Numbered from the stretch's first letter, positions 1-11,102 are shown. The stretch is 64,000 nt of DNA from Draconibacterium orientale (GCF_000626635.1 NZ_CP007451.1:124001-188000), one strand, 5' to 3'. The notes: a model not told the origin generated them from the letters alone. Program-made: numbers and translations.

Positions 1-981
1 TTCTTCAGCAACAAATGCATCATACAATTCCTTTTGTGGTAAACAAAAGCCCCAGCCCAGATCTGCTAATCCCAAAGCCGTAACCGGTTTAGTTGTAAAA
101 CGGTCGGTACGGAAATGAATCATTAAATGCCAAAAATCGAAGTTATCCCAAACGTTGTTTGCATCTACAACACGGTTCACCTCAAACATCGATTCGCTAT
201 TGTTCTTATTCGAGAAAGCAAAGATATCATCATATTCGCCCTCATATAAAGCGTAAAGATTTGAGCTGATTACTGATTCGAAAGCTGCAGCCGATTCCGA
301 ATTTTTCCCTTGGTACAAGTAGGCTTTACCTAATAACGTTTGTGCAAATTGTTTGGTAACACGGTAAACCGACTTATCATTTACGCCAGATTTTTCCATC
401 AAACTTCCCGAGGCAATGGCTTCAGTTAAATCGGTTTCAACCAAGGCCCATAATTCCGCCGGATCTCCGTTTGTCTTTTGATATTCCGACGGATCCAGCG
501 GATGATCTACCAAAGGAGGCGTTCCCCACAACGAAATGAGATCGATATAAGCCAATGCACGAAATACTTTTGCTTCAGCAATCATTTGCTTTTTAACATC
601 TGAATCGGGTTGGATATATTGCATCACAATATTGGCATTGTAGATAATATTGTAGTAGCTCTGGAAACATCCCGAAAGAAAACCGTGTTCGGCACTAAAG
701 GTAAATTCGTTCATTTTTTCCAGATCGTTGTTATCGCCACGGTCGGCACCACCAGCCCATACATCATCTGAACAAATATTTTTCAGGAATTTGTAATTGT
801 ACATCATTCCACGCAATTCGCCATAAATTGCGGTTACTGCACCTTCAGCACTTTCGTCGCTGCCATAATATTCTTCTAAACTAATAGCACCTTTTTGCAC
901 TATATCCAATTCATCTTCGCACGAAAGCATGGTGAAAACCATTGCAATGGCGGCTAAATATATTAATGTTATTCGTTTCAT
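1..981 (-). CDS. SusD-like outer-membrane glycan-binding lipoprotein (partial, C-terminus off window)
   Basis: The reverse strand reads an open frame from the ATG at 981 to the window edge (327 codons, no stop). It begins with a lipoprotein signal: charged MKR, hydrophobic stretch, then MLSC with the lipid-accepting Cys at residue 21 followed by acidic residues, typical of surface-exposed Bacteroidota lipoproteins. The body has SusD features: an early GAISLEEYY-type segment, a long helical TPR-like region, and the phrase MIAEAKVFRALAYIDLISLWG, which matches the family's conserved EarfLRAlaYfdLv.lwG motif. SusD caps its partner SusC and captures oligosaccharides. It lies 24 bp downstream of susC in the same direction, so the two are co-transcribed. 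The ligand cannot be told from sequence; the esterase in the operon suggests an acylated polysaccharide. Confidence 0.93.
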   Translation of the reverse strand, partial: MKRITLIYLAAIAMVFTMLSCEDELDIVQKGAISLEEYYGSDESAEGAVTAIYGELRGMMYNYKFLKNICSDDVWAGGADRGDNNDLEKMNEFTFSAEHGFLSGCFQSYYNIIYNANIVMQYIQPDSDVKKQMIAEAKVFRALAYIDLISLWGTPPLVDHPLDPSEYQKTNGDPAELWALVETDLTEAIASGSLMEKSGVNDKSVYRVTKQFAQTLLGKAYLYQGKNSESAAAFESVISSNLYALYEGEYDDIFAFSNKNNSESMFEVNRVVDANNVWDNFDFWHLMIHFRTDRFTTKPVTALGLADLGWGFCLPQKELYDAFVAEE

Positions 982-1005
982 TTTAATTCGATTTTTTGGT
1001 TAAGA

Positions 1006-4000
1006 TTAGAATGACACATTAAAACCAAATATGATTTTCTTTGAGTTCGGATAACTTCCTTTATCAACTCCCAATGCGTTTCCAACACCTGTAACTTCCG
1101 GGTCGAAACCTTTATATTTTGTAAAGGTGAAGTAATCTTCAAGCGAGGCATAAACCCTCAGTCTGTTAATACCCATTTTATTAAGTACAGCATTAGGAAG
1201 TGTGTAACCTAACTGAATTTGTTTGATTTTGAAATATGAACCATCGAAAACTGCAGCCGAAGAGGTATAATATTTATCCAGATCATTAGCTCCTGCACGA
1301 GGTCTTATTCCGTTCGTGTTATCCGCGGTCCATCTGTTTTCAGTAAAATAGGTTAAACTGTTAACGGCATAATCAGTACGGTTCAAACAAGAGTAAATAT
1401 CATTTCCATACGATCCCTGACCGAACACGATTGCATCAAAACCTTTATATGCTGCATTTAAAGTAATACCGTAAGTCAGATCAGGCATACCTTTTCCCAG
1501 GTCAACTTTATCATCGTCGTTCATGATATCATCCGAATTTTGATCCACAAAAACAGGATCTCCGGTAGCAGCATCGATGCCTTCAAACTCGTAACCATAA
1601 AAATACCAGGCTGGTTTCCCAACTTCAAAACGGGTAATACCACTGGTGGTATGGAAACCTGTTCCGGGGATATAATCCAGCGATTCGTGAATATTGGTTA
1701 CTTTGTTTTTAATTGATGAGATATTTCCTCTCACATCATAGGAAAAATCACCTTTCATGTCTTTCCACCCAAGTTCCAACTCAAAACCGGTGTTTTCGAT
1801 GTTACCTGCATTAATAGGCGAAGCTGTATTACCTACAATGGTAGACGGAGTAATTCCGGTTACAATCAGGTCTTTGGTTTTTTTAACGAAATAGTCAAAA
1901 GTCATCGATAACCTGCTTTTCAGAAATCGGGCATCAATACCCAGGTCGGTTTGTTCGTTGGTTTCCCATTTTAATTCCTGGTTACCGGTTGTTGATGGTT
2001 TGTAACCAATACTGTATACCGGATCGGAACTAAACGGATAACTTCCGGTGCTTGTTACAGCAGTACGGTAGGCAAAACTACCCAGGCCGGCCAATGAACC
2101 GTTTTGTCCCCAGCTGGCACGCAATTTCAAAAAGTCGATCCATGATGAAGCATCCTGCATAAATGATTCTTTAGAAACTACCCAACCTACAGATCCTCCG
2201 GGGAAGTAGCCCCAACGGTTGTCATACGGCAGGTAAGCCGAATCGAAAGCATCGGTACGCATTACAATTTCTGCCAGGTATTTTTCATCGTAGTTATACC
2301 CGAAACGCCCAAAATAAGCGTTTTGAGTTCGTAAAGTTGGTTCGCCACCTGAAACATCTTTAATAGCCTCTGAAGTAGCATAAGCAAAATAATAGTAACG
2401 TGGATCATCTCGTTGTACACCAAAATCATCATCGGTACCGGTTTTACTTCCGGAAACACCAAATGAACGGATTTTTGTAAACGATGTACCCACCATCGCT
2501 GTCAGGTTGTGTTTATCGAACGAACGGTTGTAAGTGGCAAAGTTTTCCCACTGAATCCGAATGTTATTCGAACTGGATGCGTTTAATCCCATATAGTTCT
2601 GATACGACTGGGAGTTGGCATAATAATCCTGCGAATAGCCATAACTTTCACCGGCACTTAGCAGGTACGAAAAACGTGTTGTTGCCACAAGCCCTTCAAT
2701 TGGTTTCAGGTTTAAAAAGGCTGTTCCGTTAATATTAAAACCCGAACTTTTTGAATAGGCATTATCGCGCATAATAAGCGGATTCAGGTTTTCGCTGGTA
2801 AGAAATGGTGAAACGCTGTAGTAGTTACCGTTTCCATCGCTCAACAGCTCTCCAACACCAGTAGCCCGGTAGTTGGCCAGGGCAGATGCCATATTATCCG
2901 GCATATTATCTTCGGTGTAGGTTACTGCCGTCATCGGATCGAGCTGCAACGTACTCAGAATAAGCGAACCGTATTCCGAGCCTTCCGAAACCGATCTTCT
3001 TTCGTAGTATTCCAACTGATTGTTTGTGCCAACTTCTAACCAGGGCTTAATGTTGTAGTTGGTGTTTATCATACCGGTATAGCGTTTGTAAGTATCGGCA
3101 TCGCCAACAACCATACCGTCGTTATCCAATATACTGCCTGACAAATAATAACTTCCTTTTTCGTTTCCTCCCTGGAAGCTGATGTTGTGACGCTGCATTA
3201 TTGACGATTCAAAAATCTCGTTCACCCAATCGGTATTTTGCTCAAAATCCCAATATTGGTAAACACGGTCCATGCTAAACTTGCCGGCTTCGGTCCAATA
3301 ATCGATAAATTGCTCAGAGTTCATTACCTGAGGCGTTTTGCCTATACTTTGTATAGTATATTGGAAATCGTAAGAAAGGGTACCTATTCCCTTTTTACCT
3401 TTTTTCGTGGTTATTAAAACTACTCCGTTACCGGCCTGAGCACCATAAATCGCTGCTGATGCAGCATCTTTCAAAATTTCCATACTCTCGATATCGTTAG
3501 GTTCAATACCTGCAATCGACGAGGCAATACGCCCGTCAACTACATATAGCGGAGAGATTGAATTGTTAGAATTTATACCCCTGATACGGATTGTTGGCGA
3601 ACTACCCGGCGCTGCCGAGTTGGAATAGACCTGTGTTCCGGCAGTTTTACCGGCAATTGCCTGCAGTGGATTGGTAATGGTGCGGTTCTCCATGTCTTCG
3701 GCCTTTACCTGCGAAATAGCACCGGTAACCGAGCTTTTTTTCTGAACACCATAACCAATTGCAACCACCTCTTCAAGCGCGATGTTGGCACTTTCCAATG
3801 TTACATTAATAAGGCTTTGGCCACCAACTGCAACTTCAGTCGATTTCATGCCGATAAACGAAAACTGCAAAGTAGCATCTGCAGGAACATTTTTAAGTGC
3901 ATAGCTACCATCAATGTCGGTAATTGTGCCGTTTGTTGTTCCCTTTACAAGCACCGTAACTCCGGGTAACAGCTCCCCGTCACCGCCCGATACAGTACCT

Positions 4001-4128
4001 GTTACTTCAATATTGGTTTGCGAAAATGCTAATGAAGAGATCATTAAAAACATAACGATCAGCATTTTTGAAAAAAGCCGTTGCGCTATTAATCGATACC
4101 GCTTTTGACTTAAATTGTAGTACTTCAT
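1006..4128 (-). CDS. SusC-like TonB-dependent outer-membrane transporter
   Basis: This 1040-residue protein is of normal SusC length. In order it has a signal peptide ending about residue 36 (SLAFSQ), a carboxypeptidase-like CarboxypepD_reg domain (VTGTVSGGDGELLPGVTVLVKG), the SusC signature VVAIGYGVQKKSSVTGAI, a TonB plug domain (LYVVDG, then NDIESMEILKDAASAAIYG) and a large beta-barrel ending in an aromatic Phe (GFNVSF). The family imports oligosaccharides across the outer membrane with its SusD lid, using TonB energy. It sits 45 bp downstream of the esterase stop and 24 bp before susD, so a three-gene operon is likely. Regulation probably comes from the divergent HTCS-1. The frame is intact. 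Confidence 0.96.
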   Translation of the reverse strand: MKYYNLSQKRYRLIAQRLFSKMLIVMFLMISSLAFSQTNIEVTGTVSGGDGELLPGVTVLVKGTTNGTITDIDGSYALKNVPADATLQFSFIGMKSTEVAVGGQSLINVTLESANIALEEVVAIGYGVQKKSSVTGAISQVKAEDMENRTITNPLQAIAGKTAGTQVYSNSAAPGSSPTIRIRGINSNNSISPLYVVDGRIASSIAGIEPNDIESMEILKDAASAAIYGAQAGNGVVLITTKKGKKGIGTLSYDFQYTIQSIGKTPQVMNSEQFIDYWTEAGKFSMDRVYQYWDFEQNTDWVNEIFESSIMQRHNISFQGGNEKGSYYLSGSILDNDGMVVGDADTYKRYTGMINTNYNIKPWLEVGTNNQLEYYERRSVSEGSEYGSLILSTLQLDPMTAVTYTEDNMPDNMASALANYRATGVGELLSDGNGNYYSVSPFLTSENLNPLIMRDNAYSKSSGFNINGTAFLNLKPIEGLVATTRFSYLLSAGESYGYSQDYYANSQSYQNYMGLNASSSNNIRIQWENFATYNRSFDKHNLTAMVGTSFTKIRSFGVSGSKTGTDDDFGVQRDDPRYYYFAYATSEAIKDVSGGEPTLRTQNAYFGRFGYNYDEKYLAEIVMRTDAFDSAYLPYDNRWGYFPGGSVGWVVSKESFMQDASSWIDFLKLRASWGQNGSLAGLGSFAYRTAVTSTGSYPFSSDPVYSIGYKPSTTGNQELKWETNEQTDLGIDARFLKSRLSMTFDYFVKKTKDLIVTGITPSTIVGNTASPINAGNIENTGFELELGWKDMKGDFSYDVRGNISSIKNKVTNIHESLDYIPGTGFHTTSGITRFEVGKPAWYFYGYEFEGIDAATGDPVFVDQNSDDIMNDDDKVDLGKGMPDLTYGITLNAAYKGFDAIVFGQGSYGNDIYSCLNRTDYAVNSLTYFTENRWTADNTNGIRPRAGANDLDKYYTSSAAVFDGSYFKIKQIQLGYTLPNAVLNKMGINRLRVYASLEDYFTFTKYKGFDPEVTGVGNALGVDKGSYPNSKKIIFGFNVSF

Positions 4129-4173
4129 AGTTTAAATTTTAGTTACTATTAAATTAGGATAGATCATATTAGT

Positions 4174-5829
4174 TTATTGCGCCAGTAGCTGATAATGAAA
4201 TGAATTCACCAATTCAATCAATTCTTTATCATGCTTGTATTTTAGTTCGCATTTGTTATTAAAAAGCATAGTAGCTCCATTGTCGGGAGTATATGGTTTC
4301 CACTCGGGCAGGTTATTTGTGTTTGGATTTCCGGTTTTTGCAAAATTTATCCAGGCCAAACTCATTTTATCGGCAAGTTTAAGAGCCTCCTCGCCGCCAC
4401 CTGTCATTTTTCGGCAACGCGAAATATTGTTAAATACAAAGGGAAGTTCCATACAATGTGTTGACCGAAACATTCCATCCAACACCGGCGATTCCCAGGT
4501 GAACAGATAAGAATAAACAGGTGCACCCTGTATATTGTATTTTAGCGATGCTTGTTCAACCGCTTTCGGACGAAAAAGAAAATCTACATCAAGTAAATCT
4601 TTAGCTTGATAATTGGGATAGGCCTTTTCAAAAACGGATAAGAATTCATGTGTTTTTTCACCATAGCGTTGTTCAAGTATATTTATGGCGCCGGTCTTAT
4701 CAATAGTTCGCCATGCAGGATTGTAGGTAGTTGCCGTAAACTCATGCAAGGTGGTTCCCACCAGCAAAGGAATGTTTTTTGATTGTTCAAGTGCTTTTAT
4801 ATCAGCAGGCTGCCAGGGCAACACATTTCCGTCAACCGTTGGTTCCCACCCAAAAAGTAAGGCATCAAGCCCTTCTGTTCCGGCCTCTTCTCTTACTTTT
4901 GAAACTGCTTTGTTTCCTGCTTCCAGCAATTTTTCATAAGGTAGCTTTGCCAACTCATCAATTTGCGATGCTTTTAAACCAAGTTCTTGCAAAGTGGCCA
5001 AACCTATTTTTCTGGAATACCTGGCTTCCATACTATTTAATAAAGAACCGCTTTGCACAATTGCCTTATCAAATAAACCAGCGGCAGCCGGGGTAGCCAT
5101 TAGTGTACTAACTTTTCCTCCTCCGCCCGATTGACCGAAAATGGTAACATTCTGCGGATCGCCACCAAATTGTTCAATATTGTTTTTAATCCACTTTAAA
5201 GCTTCTACAAGATCGAGCAAACCAACATTTCCTGATTTTGCATATTTCTCGCCAAAAGCTGATAAATCAAGAAAACCCAGAACATTTAAGCGATGATTTA
5301 ACGAAACCAGAACCACATCGCCCTTTTTACACAGCGCGGCTCCGTCGTAGGCCGGCAACTCCTGCCCCGATCCGGCTGAATATCCACCGCCATGCAACCA
5401 AACCATTACCGGGCGTTTTTTCTTATCGTTAATCCCTTGTGTCCATATATTTACGCGGAGGCAGTTCTCGTCGGCATAACCATCGTCCCAGTCAAAAGCA
5501 AAAGCCTGCTCATCCGAATACCAGCCCATTCGCTTTTCCTGCGGGCAAACCGGACCATAAGCGCGGCTGCTTCTTACTCCTTCCCAGCGAGCAGGCGAAT
5601 GTGGCGGCATAAAGCGGTCGGCTTCGGCATAAGGAATTCCCTTATATATATAAATGCCATCTTCAATATACCCGGCAACCTCACCTGCTTCGGTTGAAAC
5701 AACAGTGGAAGTGGCAGATGTTACAATTTCATGACAAGTAAATGTAGCCTGCACATTATCCTTGGTCGTTGTACACGCTCCAAAATTCAGAACAAGAAAA
5801 ATTAGAATGGTTAGTTTTATTGACTTCAT
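4174..5829 (-). CDS. Type B carboxylesterase lipoprotein (PUL-1)
   Basis: 551 residues, alpha/beta-hydrolase fold, COesterase family. The N-terminus is a lipoprotein signal with Cys19 in NFGACTTT. Visible motifs are the oxyanion-hole WLHGGGY, the nucleophile elbow GQSGGGGK (Ser234), GTTLHEF carrying a likely acidic residue, and THCMELPFVF with the probable catalytic His. The paired phrase EDCLRVNIWTQ/EnCLRvNIWT is typical of this family. The first gene of the esterase-susC-susD operon, it is divergent from HTCS-1 with about 220 bp between starts. A likely role is removal of acetyl or feruloyl groups from a plant or algal polysaccharide in the periplasm or at the cell surface; the substrate is inferred from context. 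A paralogue with a Tat signal lies at 46717-48396. Confidence 0.9.
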   Translation of the reverse strand: MKSIKLTILIFLVLNFGACTTTKDNVQATFTCHEIVTSATSTVVSTEAGEVAGYIEDGIYIYKGIPYAEADRFMPPHSPARWEGVRSSRAYGPVCPQEKRMGWYSDEQAFAFDWDDGYADENCLRVNIWTQGINDKKKRPVMVWLHGGGYSAGSGQELPAYDGAALCKKGDVVLVSLNHRLNVLGFLDLSAFGEKYAKSGNVGLLDLVEALKWIKNNIEQFGGDPQNVTIFGQSGGGGKVSTLMATPAAAGLFDKAIVQSGSLLNSMEARYSRKIGLATLQELGLKASQIDELAKLPYEKLLEAGNKAVSKVREEAGTEGLDALLFGWEPTVDGNVLPWQPADIKALEQSKNIPLLVGTTLHEFTATTYNPAWRTIDKTGAINILEQRYGEKTHEFLSVFEKAYPNYQAKDLLDVDFLFRPKAVEQASLKYNIQGAPVYSYLFTWESPVLDGMFRSTHCMELPFVFNNISRCRKMTGGGEEALKLADKMSLAWINFAKTGNPNTNNLPEWKPYTPDNGATMLFNNKCELKYKHDKELIELVNSFHYQLLAQ

Positions 5830-5842
5830 AAGCTATTGGTTC

Positions 5843-5864
5843 AACGTCATTAAAATTTGACGTT
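5843..5864. promoter_or_regulatory. Perfect inverted repeat upstream of the PUL-1 esterase
   Basis: AACGTCA at 5843-5849 and TGACGTT at 5858-5864 form a perfect 7-bp dyad with an 8-bp A/T spacer. It lies 14 bp before the esterase start codon, so it is either an operator or a 5'-leader hairpin. No known regulator motif is claimed. Confidence 0.45.
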
Positions 5865-5922
5865 ACAATGCTAGGCATTACCGCTGCAAATAATTTTCCG
5901 TTTTGTGCTAAGTACTTTAGTA

Positions 5923-5978
5923 TCTGTTCAATTCCACTTTTCTATTTGTTCAAATTCTTATCTATTTATACAATCCCG
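5923..5978. repeat. Imperfect tandem repeats in the HTCS-1/esterase intergenic region
   Basis: Three imperfect units of about 20 bp begin at 5923, 5941 and 5961. TGTTCAA occurs at 5925 and 5947, and TCTATTT at 5941 and 5961. HTCS proteins end in AraC-type DNA-binding domains, which bind direct repeats, so this is a candidate binding site for HTCS-1 about 100 bp upstream of the operon it would control. Confidence 0.4.
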
Positions 5979-6049
5979 GCAGCATTGAACATAAAAAATG
6001 AAGGCAGGTGGCGATTATTGCTATTTTTGACATTCCAGATTGAATTCGA

Positions 6050-9000
6050 ATGAAGAAAACAAGCTTTTTTATACTAAGTATTTTAATATCGGTTCTTGTT
6101 TGGGGAAATCCAAAAGAGCTTAGCCAGTCTGAAATGAATTTGGTTGTCTCAAACGAAATATCCAATCAGCAGGTAACCTCATTTGCTGAAGATGCATTCG
6201 GACATATCTGGATTGGCACAATTCGGGGACTCAACAAATACAATATTAACGAGTATCATCAATATTTCAGTACCGATGATTCATTAAGCATTCCAAACAA
6301 CCGAATACAACAAATTTATACTGACTCGAAAAAACGGCTATGGGTAGCAACTGTAGATGGTGTTTGCAGATACAACGATCAGGACTGTTTTGACCGTATT
6401 CCGATTGAAAGTTTAAGTAAAAATTCCATCTATTTTTTTGAAGACGATGATGGGAAGCTCTTTTTAAACCTGAATTTTGAGATTTGTGTTTACAACGAAG
6501 AGCTGAATAAGTTTGAGCCGGTGATCAGGGATTTGGATCATCAGAATTTTGGGACCTCCTGTTTAGTTGATAAATCAAATAATATTTGGGTTGTTACTCC
6601 ATGGCAGGTAAAATGCTATAACAGTCATAATTACGAGTTAAAACAAGAGTTGAAACGCGATAAGTACACTACGTTTTCGTACCTCGATGAAAATGGAAAA
6701 CTTTGGCTTGCATCGTGGCATAATTTAGAGGTTTATGATACCCGAACAGGAAAATATGAGCAGGCTCCGCAAGCTATCGCTCAACATCCGGTTTTGAAAG
6801 ATGCAATTATTTACCGCATGCATCCTTACAATAACTCGGCGGTATTAATTTTAACCCAAAAAGACGGAGTTTTCATCTACAATAAATTCACCGAAACCAT
6901 TGTTCATCAATCAGAAAGCGGATTTCCCTTTATTGTACCTGACTTCGATATCATTTCCATTTTTACCGATTCGCAAAAAAATCTATGGATGGGATCTTTC
7001 GATCAGGGCTATAAAGTGATATACCACTATAAAGAACGATTTAATAACAACCAGTTCTTACAATCGAAGTTAAAAGGCAAGTCTGTTCTTTCGGTGTCTA
7101 CCGACCACGACAAAAATTTATGGATTGTTACCCGTTCAGATGGTATTATGTTGTACCGCAACGACAACAACGAAATCCAACATTTCTCCAACCAGGAATT
7201 GTATGGATTTTGGGATTCGTTTCAACATACCGCCGGTAGCATTTATATTGGCAGCGACAATACCATTTGGGTACGATCAGATTGGATGTTGCTTAAAATG
7301 CGCCTCGAAAAAGAGAAGCTGGTGCGAAAAAAACATTACTATTTCCCTACAGGCATATTATCGATTACCGAAGATGCCAAAGGCACTATCTGGCTGGGTG
7401 GAAAGGATCAATCCATTTTCGTTCTTAACAAAGGCGAAGAGTATTTCGAGCGATTTCACTTATATGGAAAAGAATATAATTTTACCCCGACTTTGTTAAC
7501 GTTATCGTCGGGTAATATTTTGGTTGCATCCTTTAATCATGAGCTACAATTAATCGATGCCAACTCGAGAGAAGTTACCCCCATCCCCATCAAACATCTA
7601 AATAAAAAAACAGCCTTTATTCCCGTGTGTCTTTATGAAGATGCCGTTGGAGATGTTTGGATTGGCACTATTAGCAATGGAGTTTACCGGCTTTCAACCA
7701 GCAACAACACCATTGAACAGGTAAACGGAATTGGCTGTACCGATATCAGCAGTATTACTGAAGATGTAGCCGGTAACATATGGGTTGGCACTTTGTTTGG
7801 GCTAAGTAAATTCGATCGGACTACCCAACACTTTATTAATTATTATGCCACCGACGGCATTGGAGGAAATCAGTTTAACGAAAAGAGTGTTTGCCGGCTT
7901 TCGGATAATACGCTGGTTTTTTGGAGGAACACATGGATTAACTTTTTTCAACCCGATTGATATTAATTACAAGCAAAATATTCCGCTGGTTTTCGAAAAC
8001 CTTAAGATACACAACAAAATTGAACAGCCGGCCACAAGCTCAAGCATCGATAAACACCTGTCGTACAACCCTGATATAACTTTAAATTATAACCAGAATA
8101 GTTTTACCATTTCGTTTTCGGCTATTGATTACGGCGAATATGAACGGGTAAAATATGCCTATAAAATGGATGGGTACGATAATGTTTGGATAGAAGCCAA
8201 CAGCAGCCGACAGGCCTATTATTCCAACTTACCGGCCGGAAAATATACGTTTCGGGTAAAAATATTTAATAACGAAAACACCATTAACGAAACCCAAAAC
8301 GAGATTTTTGTACGGATTAAACCGGCTCCATGGTTGAGCTGGCCAGCCCTGTCGTTTTATACCATTCTGTTTTTATTTGTAGTAGTACTTGTTGTGCGCA
8401 TGCAACGTCGAATAAAAACAAATAAAGACAAAGCGCTGAAAGCGCAGATCGAAATTGAGCAGGAACATAAGGTGAATAAAATGAACATGAGTTTCTTCGC
8501 CAATTTATCTCATGAATTCAGAACGCCATTAACCATGATAAGCGGGCCGATAACCATTTTGAGTAACGATGACCGTTTGAAAGATGAATCGAAACAACTG
8601 ATATACATTGTACAACGCAGTGTAAACCGAATGCTGCGATTGGTAAATCAGTTAATGGATTTTAATAAACTGGAGAACGACACGCTTAAACTGAAGGTAA
8701 AAACCCTCGATATTATATCGGAGCTAAATCGTACCATCGACATTTTTAAATTGAACGCAAAAGAAAAAGAGATTGATATAAACACCTATGGTTTGGAAGA
8801 TCGGTTTGTAATGTGGCTCGATCTGGATAAACTGGAAAAGATTGTAACAAACCTACTTATCAACGCAATAAAATTCAGTGGTTCAAAAGGTAAAATCAAT
8901 ATCACATTCGATGTTATTTCGCGAGACGAGATTGCCGGTATTTTCCCGTTAACAGTGCAGGATGCCAGCACACAATGGGTAAAAGTTGCGATCAGCGACA

Positions 9001-10076
9001 CAGGTAGAGGTATTCCGGAAGATAAACTGGAAAAAATATTCGAACGCTATTATCAGCTCGATAATCAAACAAAAGAATATTACAACTGGGGCACCGGCAT
9101 AGGGCTATACTATTCGCGGCGTTTGGTTGAAATACATCACGGTTATATTAAAGCCGATAACAACGACGAAGTAGGAGCAACATTTACGTTTGTACTTCCG
9201 GTATCGAAACAGGCGTATTCTCCCCAAGAAAGACAACCTGAAACCGATGCTCAACAAAATGAATATATTCCTTACCCGCCGGAAAAAAAATATAAGTATG
9301 AGTTTGCCAATGATAATAACAAGCAAAAACAAAAGCTGCTGATTATTGATGACGAATCGGAAATTATTCATTACCTGAAAGCCTTGTTGTCGCCGTACTA
9401 CGATGTTATTTATAAGTTTGATGCCGATTCGGCGTTTAAAGAACTGAACGAAACCGAGCCTGACCTGATTCTTTGTGATGTGGTAATGCCGGGAACTGAT
9501 GGTTTTACATTCAGCAGAAAAGTGAAAGAGAGTCTTTCGTTCTGCCATATTCCAATTGTTCTGGTTACGGCAAAAGCCACAGTAGAAAACCAGGTTGAAG
9601 GACTTAACACCGGCGCCGACGCTTATGTTACCAAACCTTTTGATCCGAATTACTTGCTGGCGCTTATTAATTCTCAGCTAAGTAACCGAAAGAAGACACA
9701 GCGTATGTTGATAGGTGTTACGAAAACCGAAAAAATTGAACAGGATATTCTTACTCCACAAGACAAAACTTTTATGAGCGAATTGTATAAGTTGATGGAG
9801 AATGAACTTTCAAATTCGGAATTGAATATCAACAGGATGACTGATGTATTGAAGATTTCGCGAACAAAATTTTACTATAAAGTTAAAGGATTGACTGGCG
9901 AAAATCCGGGTGTATTGTTTAAAACCTACAAGTTAAACCGCGCTGCCGAGCTGATTTTGGAAGGCAACATGAATATTTCCGAAATTGCTGATATTACAGG
10001 ATTTAGCACACCATCACATTTCTCAGTGAGCTTCAAAAAACACTTTGGGGTATCGCCAAAAAATTATCACGGGTAG
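6050..10076 (+). pseudogene. Hybrid two-component system regulator HTCS-1, split by a one-base frameshift
   Basis: Two overlapping frames (6050-7960 and 7845-10076) together encode one HTCS. The first holds a signal peptide (ends near ISVLVWG) and reg_prop beta-propeller repeats (FGHIWIGTIRGLNKYN and similar). The second holds the rest: the C-terminal propeller, Y_Y_Y domain, a transmembrane helix (about 8330-8400), a kinase core with SHEFRTPL (phospho-His codon 8511), HATPase motifs including GTGIGLYY, a receiver with LCDVVMPG, and an AraC-type HTH. The continuity breaks at a T6 run, 7917-7922; with five T the protein reads LVFGGTHGLTFF and is 1341 residues, normal for the family. A consensus error is more likely than decay, since no other lesion is seen. 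It probably senses a PUL-1 oligosaccharide in the periplasm and activates the divergent esterase-susCD operon. Confidence 0.88.
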
Positions 10077-10099
10077 CAAATAATTGACTTCACATCATT

Positions 10100-10108
10100 A
10101 AATCCGAA
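10100..10108. repeat. Left target-site duplication of the IS1595-family element
   Basis: AAATCCGAA directly abuts the left inverted repeat and recurs at 11103-11111 directly after the right one. Confidence 0.8.
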
Positions 10109-11102
10109 TTGAATATCCGTAAATACTCATAATTTGATTTATTTCATTATCTTTAAGGTAGTTAAAACGATATAGATGAACCTATTTACTTTCACAGCAC
10201 ATTTTGATAGCGAGGAAGCTTGCCGAAACCATTTTAAAGAGGAAAGGGACAAGGTAGGTGTAGTCTGCAAGGAATGTGGACATACAGAGCATTACTGGAT
10301 AAAAAGTCGCTGGAGTTACGAGTGCAAAAAGTGTAGACACCGTACTTCATTGCGTAGTGGCACTATAATGCAGGGATCAAACCTATCGTTCATGATCTGG
10401 TACAAAACCATGTTCTTAATGACTGCCACCAAAAAAGGTTTTTCCAGCAAGGAAATCCAAAAGCAACTTGGAATGAAACGCTATGAGCCTGTTTGGGCAA
10501 TGGTACACAAACTTCGTAAAGCCATGGGTAACCGCGATGCGCGTTATACCTTGGAGGGGATGATTGAAATGGACGAGGGATATTTTACAGTAGAATCTTC
10601 TGAAGTGGAAAAGTCGAGAGGGAAAAGAGGACGTGGTGCTGCAGGCAAGTCGCCGGTATCAGTAATGGCAGAGTCGGCTCAGCTTGAAGATGTAGAGACC
10701 GGGGAAAAAACAAGTCAATGCCGTTACTTCAAAGCCAGGGTTCTTGAGAGTCACCATGCAGATGAAATTAATGATACGGTCAGGGAATCTTTTGATGAAA
10801 AAAGTATTGTATTTACCGACGACAGTACGTCTTATGTTGATATTTCGGATTATGTGGAACTTCATTTTTCTGAAAAGTCAAGCGAAAAGCTCACCAAAGA
10901 AACATTGCGTTGGGTTCATATTACAATAAGCAATGCTAAACGAAACTTCCTTGGTAATTACCACAAGATTAAGGGGAAATACCTTCAAATGTATTTGAAT
11001 GAGTTCGTCTACAAGCTAAACCGGAGGTATTTTGGAGAAAAACTCTTTGACAGGCTGGTTATTGCTGGAATTACTGGACTATGACTAAATACGGATATTC
11101 AA
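10109..11102 (+). mobile_element. IS1595-family insertion sequence (complete, 994 bp)
   Basis: The element carries one transposase gene. The ends are TTGAATATCCGTA at 10109-10121 and its reverse complement at 11090-11102, a perfect 13-bp inverted repeat with scattered further matches inside (TA, CA). Both ends are flanked by the direct repeat AAATCCGAA, so both boundaries and an intact transposition product are defined. It inserted 23-32 bp after the HTCS-1 stop codon without breaking a recognisable gene. Confidence 0.9.
10176..11084 (+). CDS. IS1595-family (ISXO2-like) DDE transposase
   Basis: 302 residues, full length for the family. The N-terminus has a zinc-ribbon (VCKECGH...YECKKCRHR, two Cys pairs at about residues 31-61), then a helical region. 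The catalytic domain shows IEMDEGYF (first Asp), VFTDDSTSY (second Asp) and the C-terminal block NAKRNFLGNYHKIKGKYLQMYL continuing to LNEFVYKLNRR, the hallmark of DDE_Tnp_IS1595. The gene fills the element between its inverted repeats and has no frameshift, so it may be active. The start ATG lies 67 bp inside the left end. Confidence 0.93.
   Translation: MNLFTFTAHFDSEEACRNHFKEERDKVGVVCKECGHTEHYWIKSRWSYECKKCRHRTSLRSGTIMQGSNLSFMIWYKTMFLMTATKKGFSSKEIQKQLGMKRYEPVWAMVHKLRKAMGNRDARYTLEGMIEMDEGYFTVESSEVEKSRGKRGRGAAGKSPVSVMAESAQLEDVETGEKTSQCRYFKARVLESHHADEINDTVRESFDEKSIVFTDDSTSYVDISDYVELHFSEKSSEKLTKETLRWVHITISNAKRNFLGNYHKIKGKYLQMYLNEFVYKLNRRYFGEKLFDRLVIAGITGL

Noticed and set aside
7917-7922. Programmed ribosomal frameshift in HTCS-1
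   Set aside because: The T6 run could slip, but there is no downstream structure and HTCS-2 lacks such a site; an indel is simpler.
9105-9548. 147-residue minus-strand frame inside HTCS-1
   Set aside because: It lies opposite the kinase and receiver coding region and has no family features.
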